Shown here one piece after another: positions 23,328 to 31,766 of a stretch of DNA of 39,670 bases (its first letter is position 1; each line of letters starts with the position of its first letter). The notes beneath the pieces are model-generated. The model had not been told where the DNA came from. It saw nothing but the letters and a program-made list of their open reading frames with translations, and made no database searches. The position numbers and the translations under genes were made by a program. The stretch is from Candidatus Shapirobacteria bacterium. GTDB taxonomy: Bacteria > Patescibacteriota > Microgenomatia > UBA12405. The DNA is taken from positions 1 to 39,670 of the forward strand of contig VFLE01000046.1 in assembly GCA_009885205.1 (NCBI GenBank), in the 5' to 3' direction.

Positions 23328-24800
23328 TTAATATACTGAAAAGTCATAATTTGTCGATGCTGAAAATAATTCTTTAACACCTCTTGGATCTGTAACAGTA
23401 TCTATTGACATATCTACTACAGCAAAATACCCTTTTATTCCAGATATTTCATTTCCAAAAGACACTTCTCCCTGCGTAGGTAAACTTTTATTTACTAACG
23501 CTGCCATGTATTTATTTTCTTTTCTATCAAAACCGGCTCTATTTATAGGCGGATATAATGTGCTTGGATACGAATTACCATATTCATCATAAGACCCTTC
23601 AACATAACTAAATACAGATGGAGTTGTTAAAACACCTGTTGTATCTTGTGTTTGAATATAATTAGGGGCTAAGTAATCTACTCCTGTAAAATCTGATACA
23701 AAAGAATCCACTTGCCAGCCATTAGAACCCTCGTAGTTTACAGTTTTAAAAATTTTAACATTACTTGGAGACTCATTAAAAACAAACCTAATAGAGGCAT
23801 TATTATTTACATTGTAAAACCTACACCTTGTATTCACTGCTTGATTGTAGTGTTTCCAAAGTGCTCCCTGATTTAAAGAATAGAATTTACCTTTTAAACT
23901 AACCATTTGAGAAGGTTTAAAAGTATAAAAACTAGTAAAACCATTTGCTTCTTCATTAAATCCTAAGGTATTATATGTCTGTGTAATATTCGTACTTGAT
24001 GTTTGAGTAGATATTATATACTGTTTACTATAAGCATCCCACCCACTAACTACCTTTCCTGGTCCACCTGTAGTTGGGGTTGCATCTATATTAGAAAATT
24101 CATCCCTAAAATAATCAATCATTCCATATTGTGATATTTCAGTTATACCGTCTTGAGATAATCTTAATACAGCATTTCTATATCTATCCGTAAAATACTT
24201 TCTATAACCATAGACAGCAAAACTTCCTGGATCTTTACTTATACCATAAACTCCGGCGTAACCTTGAATCTGACCAATAACAACATTTGATGATGTTAAC
24301 GTTCCCTCTCCTTCTGCAGAATATATAGCGTCTTTATCAATCAAAGCTCTGCTTACTTTATTCTCTTGGAAAACAATTAAATTTGTATCTTCGGCATATA
24401 GCCTTTGAATAGAGCCATTCGCTGGATCTAAACTTTTTGTTATCTCTTCTCCAGACGAAAATTGGTTTGTATTATTAACGCCCGTTCTTGAATTAAATAT
24501 ACCAGAATATATAAGTGAATTAGGCCTAATGGATGCCGAATTATTAATATCAACTATGTACGCTTTAACACCTAAATCAACAGATAAATTATTATATCCA
24601 CCTCTTATTCTAGCTTCTTCAATAACCCACTCTTTGCCTGGTTCAGCTACAACAGAGGATATAGGATAGCCTGTATTAGCCCCGTTTATAGTAGTTGGTA
24701 TCCCAAAAGAACCTCCCCAAACGGGATTATTTGATTCGTTTGGAAATACTTTTTTAAGTAAAAACGTATTAAAATATTTTATTTCTATTACCGCACTCAT
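23328..24800 (-). CDS. Muzzle/stabilization-like tail protein, C-terminal part (490 aa)
   Basis: A beta-rich protein. The segment SALIDKDAIYSA-like 'VSRALIDKDAIYSAEG', then GYAGVYGISKDPGSFAVYGY, 'RKYFTDRYRNAVLRLS' and ITEISQYGMIDYFRD is the conserved core I associate with the C-terminal half of the tail stabilization (muzzle) proteins of crAss-like and related phages. The N-terminal 90 residues (EIKYFNTFLL; DLGVKAYIVDINNSASIRPN) also belong to that pattern. In those phages the same motifs lie in one long protein, so this ORF and its upstream neighbour look like a split version. It would sit in the short tail. The ATG follows a 42-base A/T-rich gap. Confidence 0.75.
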   Translation of the reverse strand: MSAVIEIKYFNTFLLKKVFPNESNNPVWGGSFGIPTTINGANTGYPISSVVAEPGKEWVIEEARIRGGYNNLSVDLGVKAYIVDINNSASIRPNSLIYSGIFNSRTGVNNTNQFSSGEEITKSLDPANGSIQRLYAEDTNLIVFQENKVSRALIDKDAIYSAEGEGTLTSSNVVIGQIQGYAGVYGISKDPGSFAVYGYRKYFTDRYRNAVLRLSQDGITEISQYGMIDYFRDEFSNIDATPTTGGPGKVVSGWDAYSKQYIISTQTSSTNITQTYNTLGFNEEANGFTSFYTFKPSQMVSLKGKFYSLNQGALWKHYNQAVNTRCRFYNVNNNASIRFVFNESPSNVKIFKTVNYEGSNGWQVDSFVSDFTGVDYLAPNYIQTQDTTGVLTTPSVFSYVEGSYDEYGNSYPSTLYPPINRAGFDRKENKYMAALVNKSLPTQGEVSFGNEISGIKGYFAVVDMSIDTVTDPRGVKELFSASTNYDFSVY

Positions 24801-24842
24801 AGATTTATTATTACTTATTTATTAATTAATTTACTGTTAGCT

Positions 24843-27800
24843 CTATACTGGGCAAGTTACTCCCGGGGCTCCTAATGTTAATGTTAAAGCAGGGGCGTCG
24901 TTCAGATCTAATTCATCAAATTCGATAAACGTTGTTGGAGACGTAATTGGCTTGCATTGGCAAACATCACCTACGCAAAGCGTTAACACTTGACCCGCTG
25001 CGCTAAAAATGTAAACTTCAAGTATATGAGGTATAGGATCTGTAGGCACATCATAAGTTCCAATTAAAACATCTTGAGCATTAGCCGGAAACTCATTTCC
25101 GCTATTTAAAGCTACCTCAATGCCATTAACCAACACAGGACCGACCTCAGAGTTGTCGCCGATAGGGCTATTATTGATTATAGTTATTTCACCTTCTCTA
25201 AACGGGTATTTTACTGTTATGCTTTGATAAACAGTGACATTCCCTGCGTCGGTTAAATTAATTACTAATAAAGTAGAACCTTGAGCAAGCCCGCTAGATT
25301 CCTGCACTAATCCATATTGGTTAATTGTAAATGTACCTTGACCATCCAATGAGTATTGGTTAATGTCCCAAGTTAAATCTTCTGTTGTTCTATTACCAAA
25401 CTGATTTGATCCATTAGATCCAGTAAATTGCCATACATTTGGTGTTCCAGAAGCTAACTCTATTGGATTAGGGATGGGTAATGCCGACGATATAATAGGG
25501 CTTTTGTTTTTTAACAAATTTGCAGATAGAGTAATAAGTTCAGTAGAAACTGGAGATCCTATTGTTGTTTTTATAATAAAATTATAAGACTCAACATTTA
25601 CGGCATTAAGCCCATAATAAAAATATGCTCCCGGAACGGCTCCTACAGTAGGTCTTGTTTTAATTATATATCTAGTTGAAGATCCTATTCTTTCTATAAT
25701 GAATTTATTTGTTAAAGTTGTACCTAGTTGGTTTTTTACAGAGAATATTTCAACAGTAGTAGGCACTACAGCAATGTCTATTGAATTAAAAAATCTAAAC
25801 CCAATACCAGAAACATTTGTCCCGGGAGCTGCGTCTTCTGATAAATCAAAAGTAAACTCAGTTATCCTTGATACATTATTCCCTCCTGTACCGGCGTCTA
25901 TAGCGCTATTCAATTCGCTTATTAATCCAGACGTAGAAGTTTCCCAATATACATCTATTCTGGATTCAACAGGTTTTGTTTCATATATAGCTAAGTTTAT
26001 TACGCTTTTACCAGAAGGTACATCTGTAGATACTCCTAATTTATTAAAAGTTGAAATTCTAGATATTAATGGATCAGAATCAATTTGATAAAATTGATTA
26101 AAACCAAATGGCAATACCTGGGAGGTGCCTTGCAGCGGAATAACTCCGTCCGGATAAAATAAAGAGCCTCCGGTAGCTATAGCGCTTGAAAAAGCATAAG
26201 TATTACCTGGGTAGGCTTGGTTGTTACGCCAGTTTTCTGTATTATTATTAACTCTAGAGTATAAAATAACGCTGCTTCTAAATTGCTTTTGATTAGGCCC
26301 AACTTCAGATAAATCCCGGGGCACTTTATTTATATTGTCGTTTATTAAAACGGCGTGAGACGTTTTTCCTATTTCTTTAGCATATCCGTCAACGCCCGGG
26401 TAAGAAGCCATTACGCCTGGAAAATATACATTATAATAATCTTGCTCTGTTTGCTTAACTACTATTTTATAAGCATACCAGCCAAGCGGGTTGTAATCCG
26501 CACTATATATATTGCCATTGTATAAGCCAGGCCAACCATTGTTTAAGTCAGGTCCTGTGGGCGATATTTTATTATTAAATAGTATTTTTAATGAATTACC
26601 AGGCCAATTCGACGGGGTAATCTCATTTTCTGTTGGGTAAGGTATATATAAAGACGAAGCTCCAAACTCTCCCGGATTAGAACTTTTTATTAAATCAGAA
26701 AGTATTACCCCGGACTGTCGCCCAAATTTATCGCATAATACAATGCCTATTTGATAATTTCTATTTAATTTAACTGAGTGATTAGGGTACTCTACAATAC
26801 TAGTTCCTTGGCTTTCTAAAAAACCGAAATTAAATTTTGTGCTAAATCCAACATTATAATCTAAATATTTTGGATATGAAAATTTATCTTGGTAATTTGC
26901 ATATACAACTCTATTGCTAATAATCTCTTGACCTAATGCTTTTACAGGGACAATATCATTTACCCTTATAGAATCGCTGCTGGGTAATGTTTTAAAAGGT
27001 TTTTTTGCTTGATAATTATAACTATAAATCTTACCTTCAGTATTCCAAATATATGGATCTTCTACTGTTCCTTTTGTTAAATTCGGGATAGTTGACACTG
27101 CTTCAACCACGCTAATTGCAACGGCATCGGACTCTTTGTAAAGTATCTCTATTTCGGTTATTTTATATAATAAATTTAATTCATTAGCAGCGGACGGTAA
27201 TGGTATTTGCAAAAGTATATTATTTGCTTTATTTTGCATAAAGCTAACTACGGTACTTCTATAAGTACTTTCTTCATCATTTACAATTGGTGATGATGTT
27301 GCATTATACAAAAAATAACCGTCTTGCTTAGGTATATACGCAATTTGTGTAAACGGAGCAATAATAGAATATTCTCCATCATCAAATTTATACCTATAAC
27401 TAAATCTAACGAATCTGCTTTCTAAATAGGCTGGGTCTCCAGGGTACTTATCTAATGGTTTATAAGGATTAGCGGTAGTTCCGTTAGGCAAATATGCGCT
27501 AACACGATCGTACATAGTCGTTTCATACTGCTCGAGTTTTAGCAATGATATATTACCGCTTGTAAAAATAGTAGATGAAGAAACAGTAAAAGAGGCTACG
27601 TTCGAACCTGACAAAGTTATTGCAGTAACTACTCCTTTAGTAAAGCTTGAACTGCCAACGTTAGCTAAAACTACATTGCCTATACTCAATAAACTTTCAG
27701 CAAAGGTAGTTGAAGGAGTTATTACCGCTGTATACGGGCTAACCGCGGGCGAAGTTGGGGCAGTTACAGTTCCAACCGTTGCCGCTACCGAAAGGGGTAA

Positions 27801-28364
27801 GTAAAATTCAGAAATTGTAAATAATTCAGGGGCTTGTTGCGGACTTAATTTTGACACGGATATTTGATCCTCAATTAAATAATAATTAGGATCTATTGAA
27901 GCTTTATCTACATTTATTTTTCTAGGTTGATTTCTATTGTCTGTCCAGAATAATAAATTTTCTAATAAGTTTATTCCATATATAGGCGATTGAGTAGAAA
28001 AATTTAAAAAAGCACCACTAGTTAATAACACTGTTGTATTTTCAAGTTGATTATAAACATATATATAATTCAAAGAAGTGTTACTATAAGCTGATCCGCT
28101 ATAATCAGTTAAAAATACATATATATTATCATTTGAATCATCTGCTAACAATCCAATACACTCAAGACCTTCTTCACCGTTTAGATAATTAAAGTCAACT
28201 ATCAAACTATTACCTAGTACATTTTGTAATGTTCCTACATCAGATCCCTCAGACCTATTTATTTGTAAGTTAAACGCTTCACGATATTCGTTAGAAGATA
28301 GTAATCTATCATCTATATCTCTATTCATCTTAGCGCCAAGAAAATTATTTTTAACTTCTGCCAT
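24843..28364 (-). CDS. Muzzle/stabilization-like tail protein, N-terminal part (1173 aa)
   Basis: The N terminus is diagnostic: NNFLGAKMNRDIDDRLLSSN, then EYREAFNLQINRSEGSDVGT and LQNVLGN, the opening of crAss-like 'stabilization/muzzle' proteins. It continues beta-rich (YNQLENTTVLLTSG; LFWTDNRNQPRKINVD), with long Ser/Thr/Gly-rich beta-sandwich stretches, and ends in Ig/cadherin-like repeats (FTINQYGLVQESSGLAQGS, then NVTVYQSITVKYPF) and a short Cys-containing CVGDVCQCKP segment. It should form much of the short tail. From about 24843 to 27900 the DNA is clearly richer in G+C, with four CCCGGG sites, unlike its neighbours. The typical C-terminal core is missing here and lies in the next ORF downstream. 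Confidence 0.78.
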   Translation of the reverse strand: MAEVKNNFLGAKMNRDIDDRLLSSNEYREAFNLQINRSEGSDVGTLQNVLGNSLIVDFNYLNGEEGLECIGLLADDSNDNIYVFLTDYSGSAYSNTSLNYIYVYNQLENTTVLLTSGAFLNFSTQSPIYGINLLENLLFWTDNRNQPRKINVDKASIDPNYYLIEDQISVSKLSPQQAPELFTISEFYLPLSVAATVGTVTAPTSPAVSPYTAVITPSTTFAESLLSIGNVVLANVGSSSFTKGVVTAITLSGSNVASFTVSSSTIFTSGNISLLKLEQYETTMYDRVSAYLPNGTTANPYKPLDKYPGDPAYLESRFVRFSYRYKFDDGEYSIIAPFTQIAYIPKQDGYFLYNATSSPIVNDEESTYRSTVVSFMQNKANNILLQIPLPSAANELNLLYKITEIEILYKESDAVAISVVEAVSTIPNLTKGTVEDPYIWNTEGKIYSYNYQAKKPFKTLPSSDSIRVNDIVPVKALGQEIISNRVVYANYQDKFSYPKYLDYNVGFSTKFNFGFLESQGTSIVEYPNHSVKLNRNYQIGIVLCDKFGRQSGVILSDLIKSSNPGEFGASSLYIPYPTENEITPSNWPGNSLKILFNNKISPTGPDLNNGWPGLYNGNIYSADYNPLGWYAYKIVVKQTEQDYYNVYFPGVMASYPGVDGYAKEIGKTSHAVLINDNINKVPRDLSEVGPNQKQFRSSVILYSRVNNNTENWRNNQAYPGNTYAFSSAIATGGSLFYPDGVIPLQGTSQVLPFGFNQFYQIDSDPLISRISTFNKLGVSTDVPSGKSVINLAIYETKPVESRIDVYWETSTSGLISELNSAIDAGTGGNNVSRITEFTFDLSEDAAPGTNVSGIGFRFFNSIDIAVVPTTVEIFSVKNQLGTTLTNKFIIERIGSSTRYIIKTRPTVGAVPGAYFYYGLNAVNVESYNFIIKTTIGSPVSTELITLSANLLKNKSPIISSALPIPNPIELASGTPNVWQFTGSNGSNQFGNRTTEDLTWDINQYSLDGQGTFTINQYGLVQESSGLAQGSTLLVINLTDAGNVTVYQSITVKYPFREGEITIINNSPIGDNSEVGPVLVNGIEVALNSGNEFPANAQDVLIGTYDVPTDPIPHILEVYIFSAAGQVLTLCVGDVCQCKPITSPTTFIEFDELDLNDAPALTLTLGAPGVTCPV

Positions 28365-28370
28365 TTAATT

Positions 28371-29588
28371 TTAGTGTTTAATCCATTTGTATTGACCACG
28401 TAATACTTTTGTAAATTCTTCTAATTTTATGTTAGATAACCTTATTTTTGCATTTCTTATTTTAGCAAACTTCTCTTGTTTTAATCTCTGTACTATATAT
28501 TCAGGTTGGTTTTGTTTATTTGATATTACGGAGTGTAAGATATAAGCGTACATAGCTTCTTCTGCTAACTTAGGCACTCTAGTATCTAAATCATAAGCTA
28601 ATCCATCTGAAATATATTCTAATATTATTAAAGAATCAACTAAGTCACTACTAAAAGATATTTTACCTTCTCTATCATTTATCATAAATGTTCCATTGAT
28701 ATTTGCCTGAGAAGTATTCATACCATATCTTTGGCCTAATCTTCTAGATATATTATTATTATTATATATATCTGAAGTAAAATATTCTTCGTTATTTATT
28801 AATTCATTAGTTTTATTAGCATTCCATCTTTCTTCTGTAATAGATGTTCCTTCTATATTTGAATCAAATGTGTCTTGTATTGGAAAACCTTCTGTGTCTT
28901 GAATTGGAATTTCATAAGGATGTCCAGATAACATACCTGGATATATAATATGTTTAATACCATTTGAATCTATTCTAGATATTTTCACATAATTAACATA
29001 ATCTTGAGGTATGATTACATTAAGACTAGGTGGTACTGTTAGTTCTTGTGATTTTATGCTTTTTAATACATCATAACTAAACTCTTGCAAACCTCTTTTA
29101 GCATGAAAAACTATATCTGTTCTTTTTGCAGTAATTATTAACTTATCATCACCAACATAGGCAACTATAAAGTTGTTTATAAGTTCATCTAGCTTAATAT
29201 AAGCATAACTACTATAGTTCTCTTCAACAACAGTGCCGAAAGCATTATTATCACCATATTTACCACCCTCTAATCTTTTTAGTTGAACTAAGTATATATT
29301 ACCAGAGGTAGCACCACTATTTAAAGTTATAATACCACCATTAACGTTAGTAATACGAGGAGAAATAGGCGTAGTATAATATACTACTTCTGTAAAAGTA
29401 ACTCCATTGTTAGTACTTTTATAGAATTTAAAGTTATTTAATTCATAATTTTCATCATCACCATTAGATGTAAACCAAACAAACGGAGTATCGAATCCAC
29501 TAAAATTAAATATTGTCTGACCAGCAGTGGCTACAATACTTTTCGCTCCTTCGTAATATTGCCTATTAGTTTCTGTAATTAAACTCAT
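28371..29588 (-). CDS. Tail ring/adaptor protein B' with fibre-like N-terminal domain (405 aa)
   Basis: Residues about 130-405 are a diverged copy of the 202-aa protein two genes upstream: YIKLDELINNFIVAYVGDDK and AKRTDIVFHAKRGLQEFSYD match it at 27 of 47 positions, and both share a C-terminal PKLAEEAMYAYILHSV-type helix. The first 125 residues are a separate beta-rich module: GQTIFNFSGFDTPFVW, then a strand-rich segment, NGGIITLNSGATSGNIYLVQ and an ending LEGGKYGDN, resembling the N-terminal virion-anchoring domain of podovirus tail fibres. The rest fits a head-tail ring (tubular A / crAss ring) protein. Fusion order is seen; the role of the extra domain is inferred. Confidence 0.75.
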   Translation of the reverse strand: MSLITETNRQYYEGAKSIVATAGQTIFNFSGFDTPFVWFTSNGDDENYELNNFKFYKSTNNGVTFTEVVYYTTPISPRITNVNGGIITLNSGATSGNIYLVQLKRLEGGKYGDNNAFGTVVEENYSSYAYIKLDELINNFIVAYVGDDKLIITAKRTDIVFHAKRGLQEFSYDVLKSIKSQELTVPPSLNVIIPQDYVNYVKISRIDSNGIKHIIYPGMLSGHPYEIPIQDTEGFPIQDTFDSNIEGTSITEERWNANKTNELINNEEYFTSDIYNNNNISRRLGQRYGMNTSQANINGTFMINDREGKISFSSDLVDSLIILEYISDGLAYDLDTRVPKLAEEAMYAYILHSVISNKQNQPEYIVQRLKQEKFAKIRNAKIRLSNIKLEEFTKVLRGQYKWIKH

Positions 29589-29594
29589 TTGTTA

Positions 29595-30338
29595 TTATGA
29601 TTTTGAGTTGATTTGTTCTGTTTCTACTTGTTGAGCCGCTGCTTGTACAATTTGAGGATCTTTTATTATTATACCGGCGTAGACTAATATTTTAATAATT
29701 AATCTAGTTTGTTCTGATTGGTGAAGTTCAAAGTTTCTTGAACCTGTAGCCGGTACTAGCGGAACAGCAAAAGGATTTCCTGGACTATAAGTGTTAGCAT
29801 TATATAGGTATTGACCTCTAGTTCCAACTGTAAAACCCCATATAGGATCAATTATATTTCTTATATAGTTTACAGAAACACCACTAGTTATTGTTATAGG
29901 ATATACTTTTATTTTATTATCTTCGTATAGATATATAGGATAATTGTTTGATGGTCTTGTTAAATCAGATTTATTTATATTATAAAAATCACTTCTTTGT
30001 AATCTTTGTATTTCAATTTCATTATAAATAACAGTTCCTAATTCCCTAACTCCTGGACTTGTAGGTAGACTAAAAATTCCTAACGTGCCACCAGTCGCAT
30101 TACCATTAGTTTTAAATATAGCTATTTTTTCATCTATCAAAGTTACTTTATTTGCGTAATCTAAATCACTTTGTTGTATTCTAAGTAATTTATTTAAGTC
30201 ATCAAAATACTCATTAAATATTTCAATTTGTACTTGCGCTGCTATTTTGTTAAATTCATCCGGAGTGATATAACCTCTTTGTTCTTTATTAAGAATCAAT
30301 AAAACTGTTCTATAAACCGTATCTACACTTACTGCCAT
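29595..30338 (-). CDS. Tail ring/adaptor protein A' (247 aa)
   Basis: A paralogue of the 230-aa protein at 30969-31661; over the first 79 residues 45 are identical, including RGxxTPxEFNKIAxQVQxEIF and YFDDLNxLLR. The middle (about 85-190) is beta-rich (LGIFSLPTSPGVRELGTV; NKIKVYPITITSGVSVNY) and the C terminus is again helical (EQTRLIIKILVYAGIIIKDP). It belongs with the B' protein to the second copy of a two-gene ring module. Small neck/ring proteins in crAss-like phages occur as several related gene products, which fits. No enzymatic motif. Confidence 0.75.
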   Translation of the reverse strand: MAVSVDTVYRTVLLILNKEQRGYITPDEFNKIAAQVQIEIFNEYFDDLNKLLRIQQSDLDYANKVTLIDEKIAIFKTNGNATGGTLGIFSLPTSPGVRELGTVIYNEIEIQRLQRSDFYNINKSDLTRPSNNYPIYLYEDNKIKVYPITITSGVSVNYIRNIIDPIWGFTVGTRGQYLYNANTYSPGNPFAVPLVPATGSRNFELHQSEQTRLIIKILVYAGIIIKDPQIVQAAAQQVETEQINSKS

Positions 30339-30353
30339 TTGCTATTTTTTATA

Positions 30354-30962
30354 TTATGAGAAAGACGTGAATATAAGTCTAGATTTTGATCTGTCTAATT
30401 TATTCTCTTTGTCTATAAATAATCTTTGTAAAGTATTTGGGTCTGTTTTTTCGCGGTTACACAAAATAGCATAAATCATACAAGCATATAAAGCTTCTTC
30501 TGCTAACTTTGGTATTGATGCTAGTTCTTCTACGGTTAAAGCGTTAGATAAATACTGATAGACAATAGTCTCGCCTGGCCCAACAGTTGATGGAAAGTAT
30601 ATAATATTTGGACTCTTTGAATAGTCAATGTAATACTTGGACCCAGTAGGTGCCGTATCAACCTGAGTAAAAATATCGTCTTCAACAATTACTTTTATCG
30701 TTGTAACAGTATCGCTAGGCACAGTAAAAGGTGTGAACGTACCGGATATAGGCGTAGTAATTGTTACTGTCTCTCCGGCAGTGCTTGAAGTTTGTAGTTG
30801 AGTTTTTAAGGTTTCATAAGCAAATTCTTGTAGACAACGTCTAGCGTGGAATACGACTTCTGTACGTTTAGCGTCTGGAATTAATTTACCAGGACCTGTG
30901 TAAGATATTAAAAAGTTATTTATAATATCGTTTAATGATATAAAGGCATTAGAAAGTACCAT
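30354..30962 (-). CDS. Tail ring/adaptor protein B (202 aa)
   Basis: A helix-beta-helix protein: FISLNDIINNFLISY and AKRTEVVFHARRCLQEFAYE at the N terminus, a beta-rich centre (TITTPISGTFTPFTVPSDTV; YYIDYSKSPNIIYFPS), and a C-terminal helix ASIPKLAEEALYACMIYAIL. This is the layout of podovirus head-to-tail adaptor proteins (T7 gp11-like, crAss ring proteins). It is the single-domain member of the B/B' pair and lies six bases downstream of protein A. The DNA carries slightly more G+C than B'. Confidence 0.75.
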   Translation of the reverse strand: MVLSNAFISLNDIINNFLISYTGPGKLIPDAKRTEVVFHARRCLQEFAYETLKTQLQTSSTAGETVTITTPISGTFTPFTVPSDTVTTIKVIVEDDIFTQVDTAPTGSKYYIDYSKSPNIIYFPSTVGPGETIVYQYLSNALTVEELASIPKLAEEALYACMIYAILCNREKTDPNTLQRLFIDKENKLDRSKSRLIFTSFS

Positions 30963-30968
30963 AATTTA

Positions 30969-31661
30969 TTATTGTTTTGAGTTAATGTTTACTTCTTGTT
31001 CTACTTTAGCACCTATACCCATAACCAATTGGTCCTTAGACATTACACCGGCATATTCTAATATCTTGCTTATAACCAAAGGTTGATCAGATCTGTGTAT
31101 TTCAAAATCTTGAGAATCTAATTTGTTATATACGTAATTACCTAAATTCGCATTTATATTAAAGCCCCATTTAACGTCCACTGGGAACCTTAAATAATTT
31201 AATGACAATAGAGTTCCGTTTAATTGCGTAGGGAATATCTCTATTACTTTGCTCTTATAAGTATAAACTGGATAATAATTTGTCGGAGCCGTTAAAGGAG
31301 ATGTATTTGTAGTATATACTTCGTATTCTTGAATTCTTTGTACTTCTCTATTACTTAATACAACAGTGCCTAATTCTTGTACTTCAAATGGCACGTTTAT
31401 CTTAGAATTAGTTAAAGCAACGCTTGACGCTGTTTTAAATAAAGATATTTTTTCATCAAGCAAAGACATCCTGTCGGCGTAAGCTAGACTAGATTGCGGA
31501 GTTCTTAAAAGTTGATTTAAGTCGTCAAAATATTTTGTAAATATTTCTTGTTGCACTTGGGTAGCTATCTTGTTGAATTCTAATGGAGTTAGAACACCTC
31601 TTTTTTCCTGTTCCATTACAACTAAAACCGCTTTATAAACTGAGTCTATATTTATTGACAT
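30969..31661 (-). CDS. Tail ring/adaptor protein A (230 aa)
   Basis: First of the four ring-type genes. The N-terminal half is helical (IDSVYKAVLVVMEQEKRG, then TPLEFNKIATQVQQEIFTKY), the middle beta-rich (SKINVPFEVQELGTVVLSN; KVIEIFPTQLNGTLLSLNY), and the C terminus helical (QPLVISKILEYAGVMSKDQ). It is clearly homologous to the 247-aa protein at 29595-30338. It follows the 31711-31750 hairpin, so its expression may be set apart from that of the 286-aa gene upstream. It starts after an A/T-rich leader ATAAATTAATATAA with no Shine-Dalgarno site. Confidence 0.75.
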   Translation of the reverse strand: MSINIDSVYKAVLVVMEQEKRGVLTPLEFNKIATQVQQEIFTKYFDDLNQLLRTPQSSLAYADRMSLLDEKISLFKTASSVALTNSKINVPFEVQELGTVVLSNREVQRIQEYEVYTTNTSPLTAPTNYYPVYTYKSKVIEIFPTQLNGTLLSLNYLRFPVDVKWGFNINANLGNYVYNKLDSQDFEIHRSDQPLVISKILEYAGVMSKDQLVMGIGAKVEQEVNINSKQ

Positions 31662-31676
31662 TTATATTAATTTATA

Positions 31677-31709
31677 GTTATTATTATTGTTATTATTATT
31701 ATTATAATA
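31677..31709. repeat. (TTA)n simple repeat
   Basis: A short microsatellite of TTATTATTG/TTATTATTATTA units in the gap before ring gene A. On the - strand it lies between the hairpin and the ring gene, where a T-run would otherwise be expected for a terminator. Confidence 0.7.
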
Positions 31710-31710
31710 T

Positions 31711-31750
31711 TTAGGCAGTTATTGCAGTTTTAAGTACAATAACCGCCTAA
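31711..31750 (-). terminator. Long intergenic hairpin (terminator or processing site)
   Basis: TTAGGCAGTTATTG (31711-31724) and CAATAACCGCCTAA (31737-31750) form a 14-bp stem with a 12-base loop. In the + strand the seventh pair is A-C, a mismatch; in the - strand transcript the same position becomes G-U, which pairs. The structure is therefore fully paired only in the late-operon RNA. It lies 16 bases after the stop of the 286-aa gene. The stem is followed by A/T-rich sequence rather than a U-run, so it may be an mRNA end-protection or processing site rather than a strict terminator. Confidence 0.6.
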
Positions 31751-31766
31751 GTATTAGTATTACATG

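Noticed and set aside
31677..31709. (TTA)n run as a possible variable phase-switch repeat.
   Set aside because: It is outside any coding frame and imperfect; it is more simply an A/T-rich spacer.
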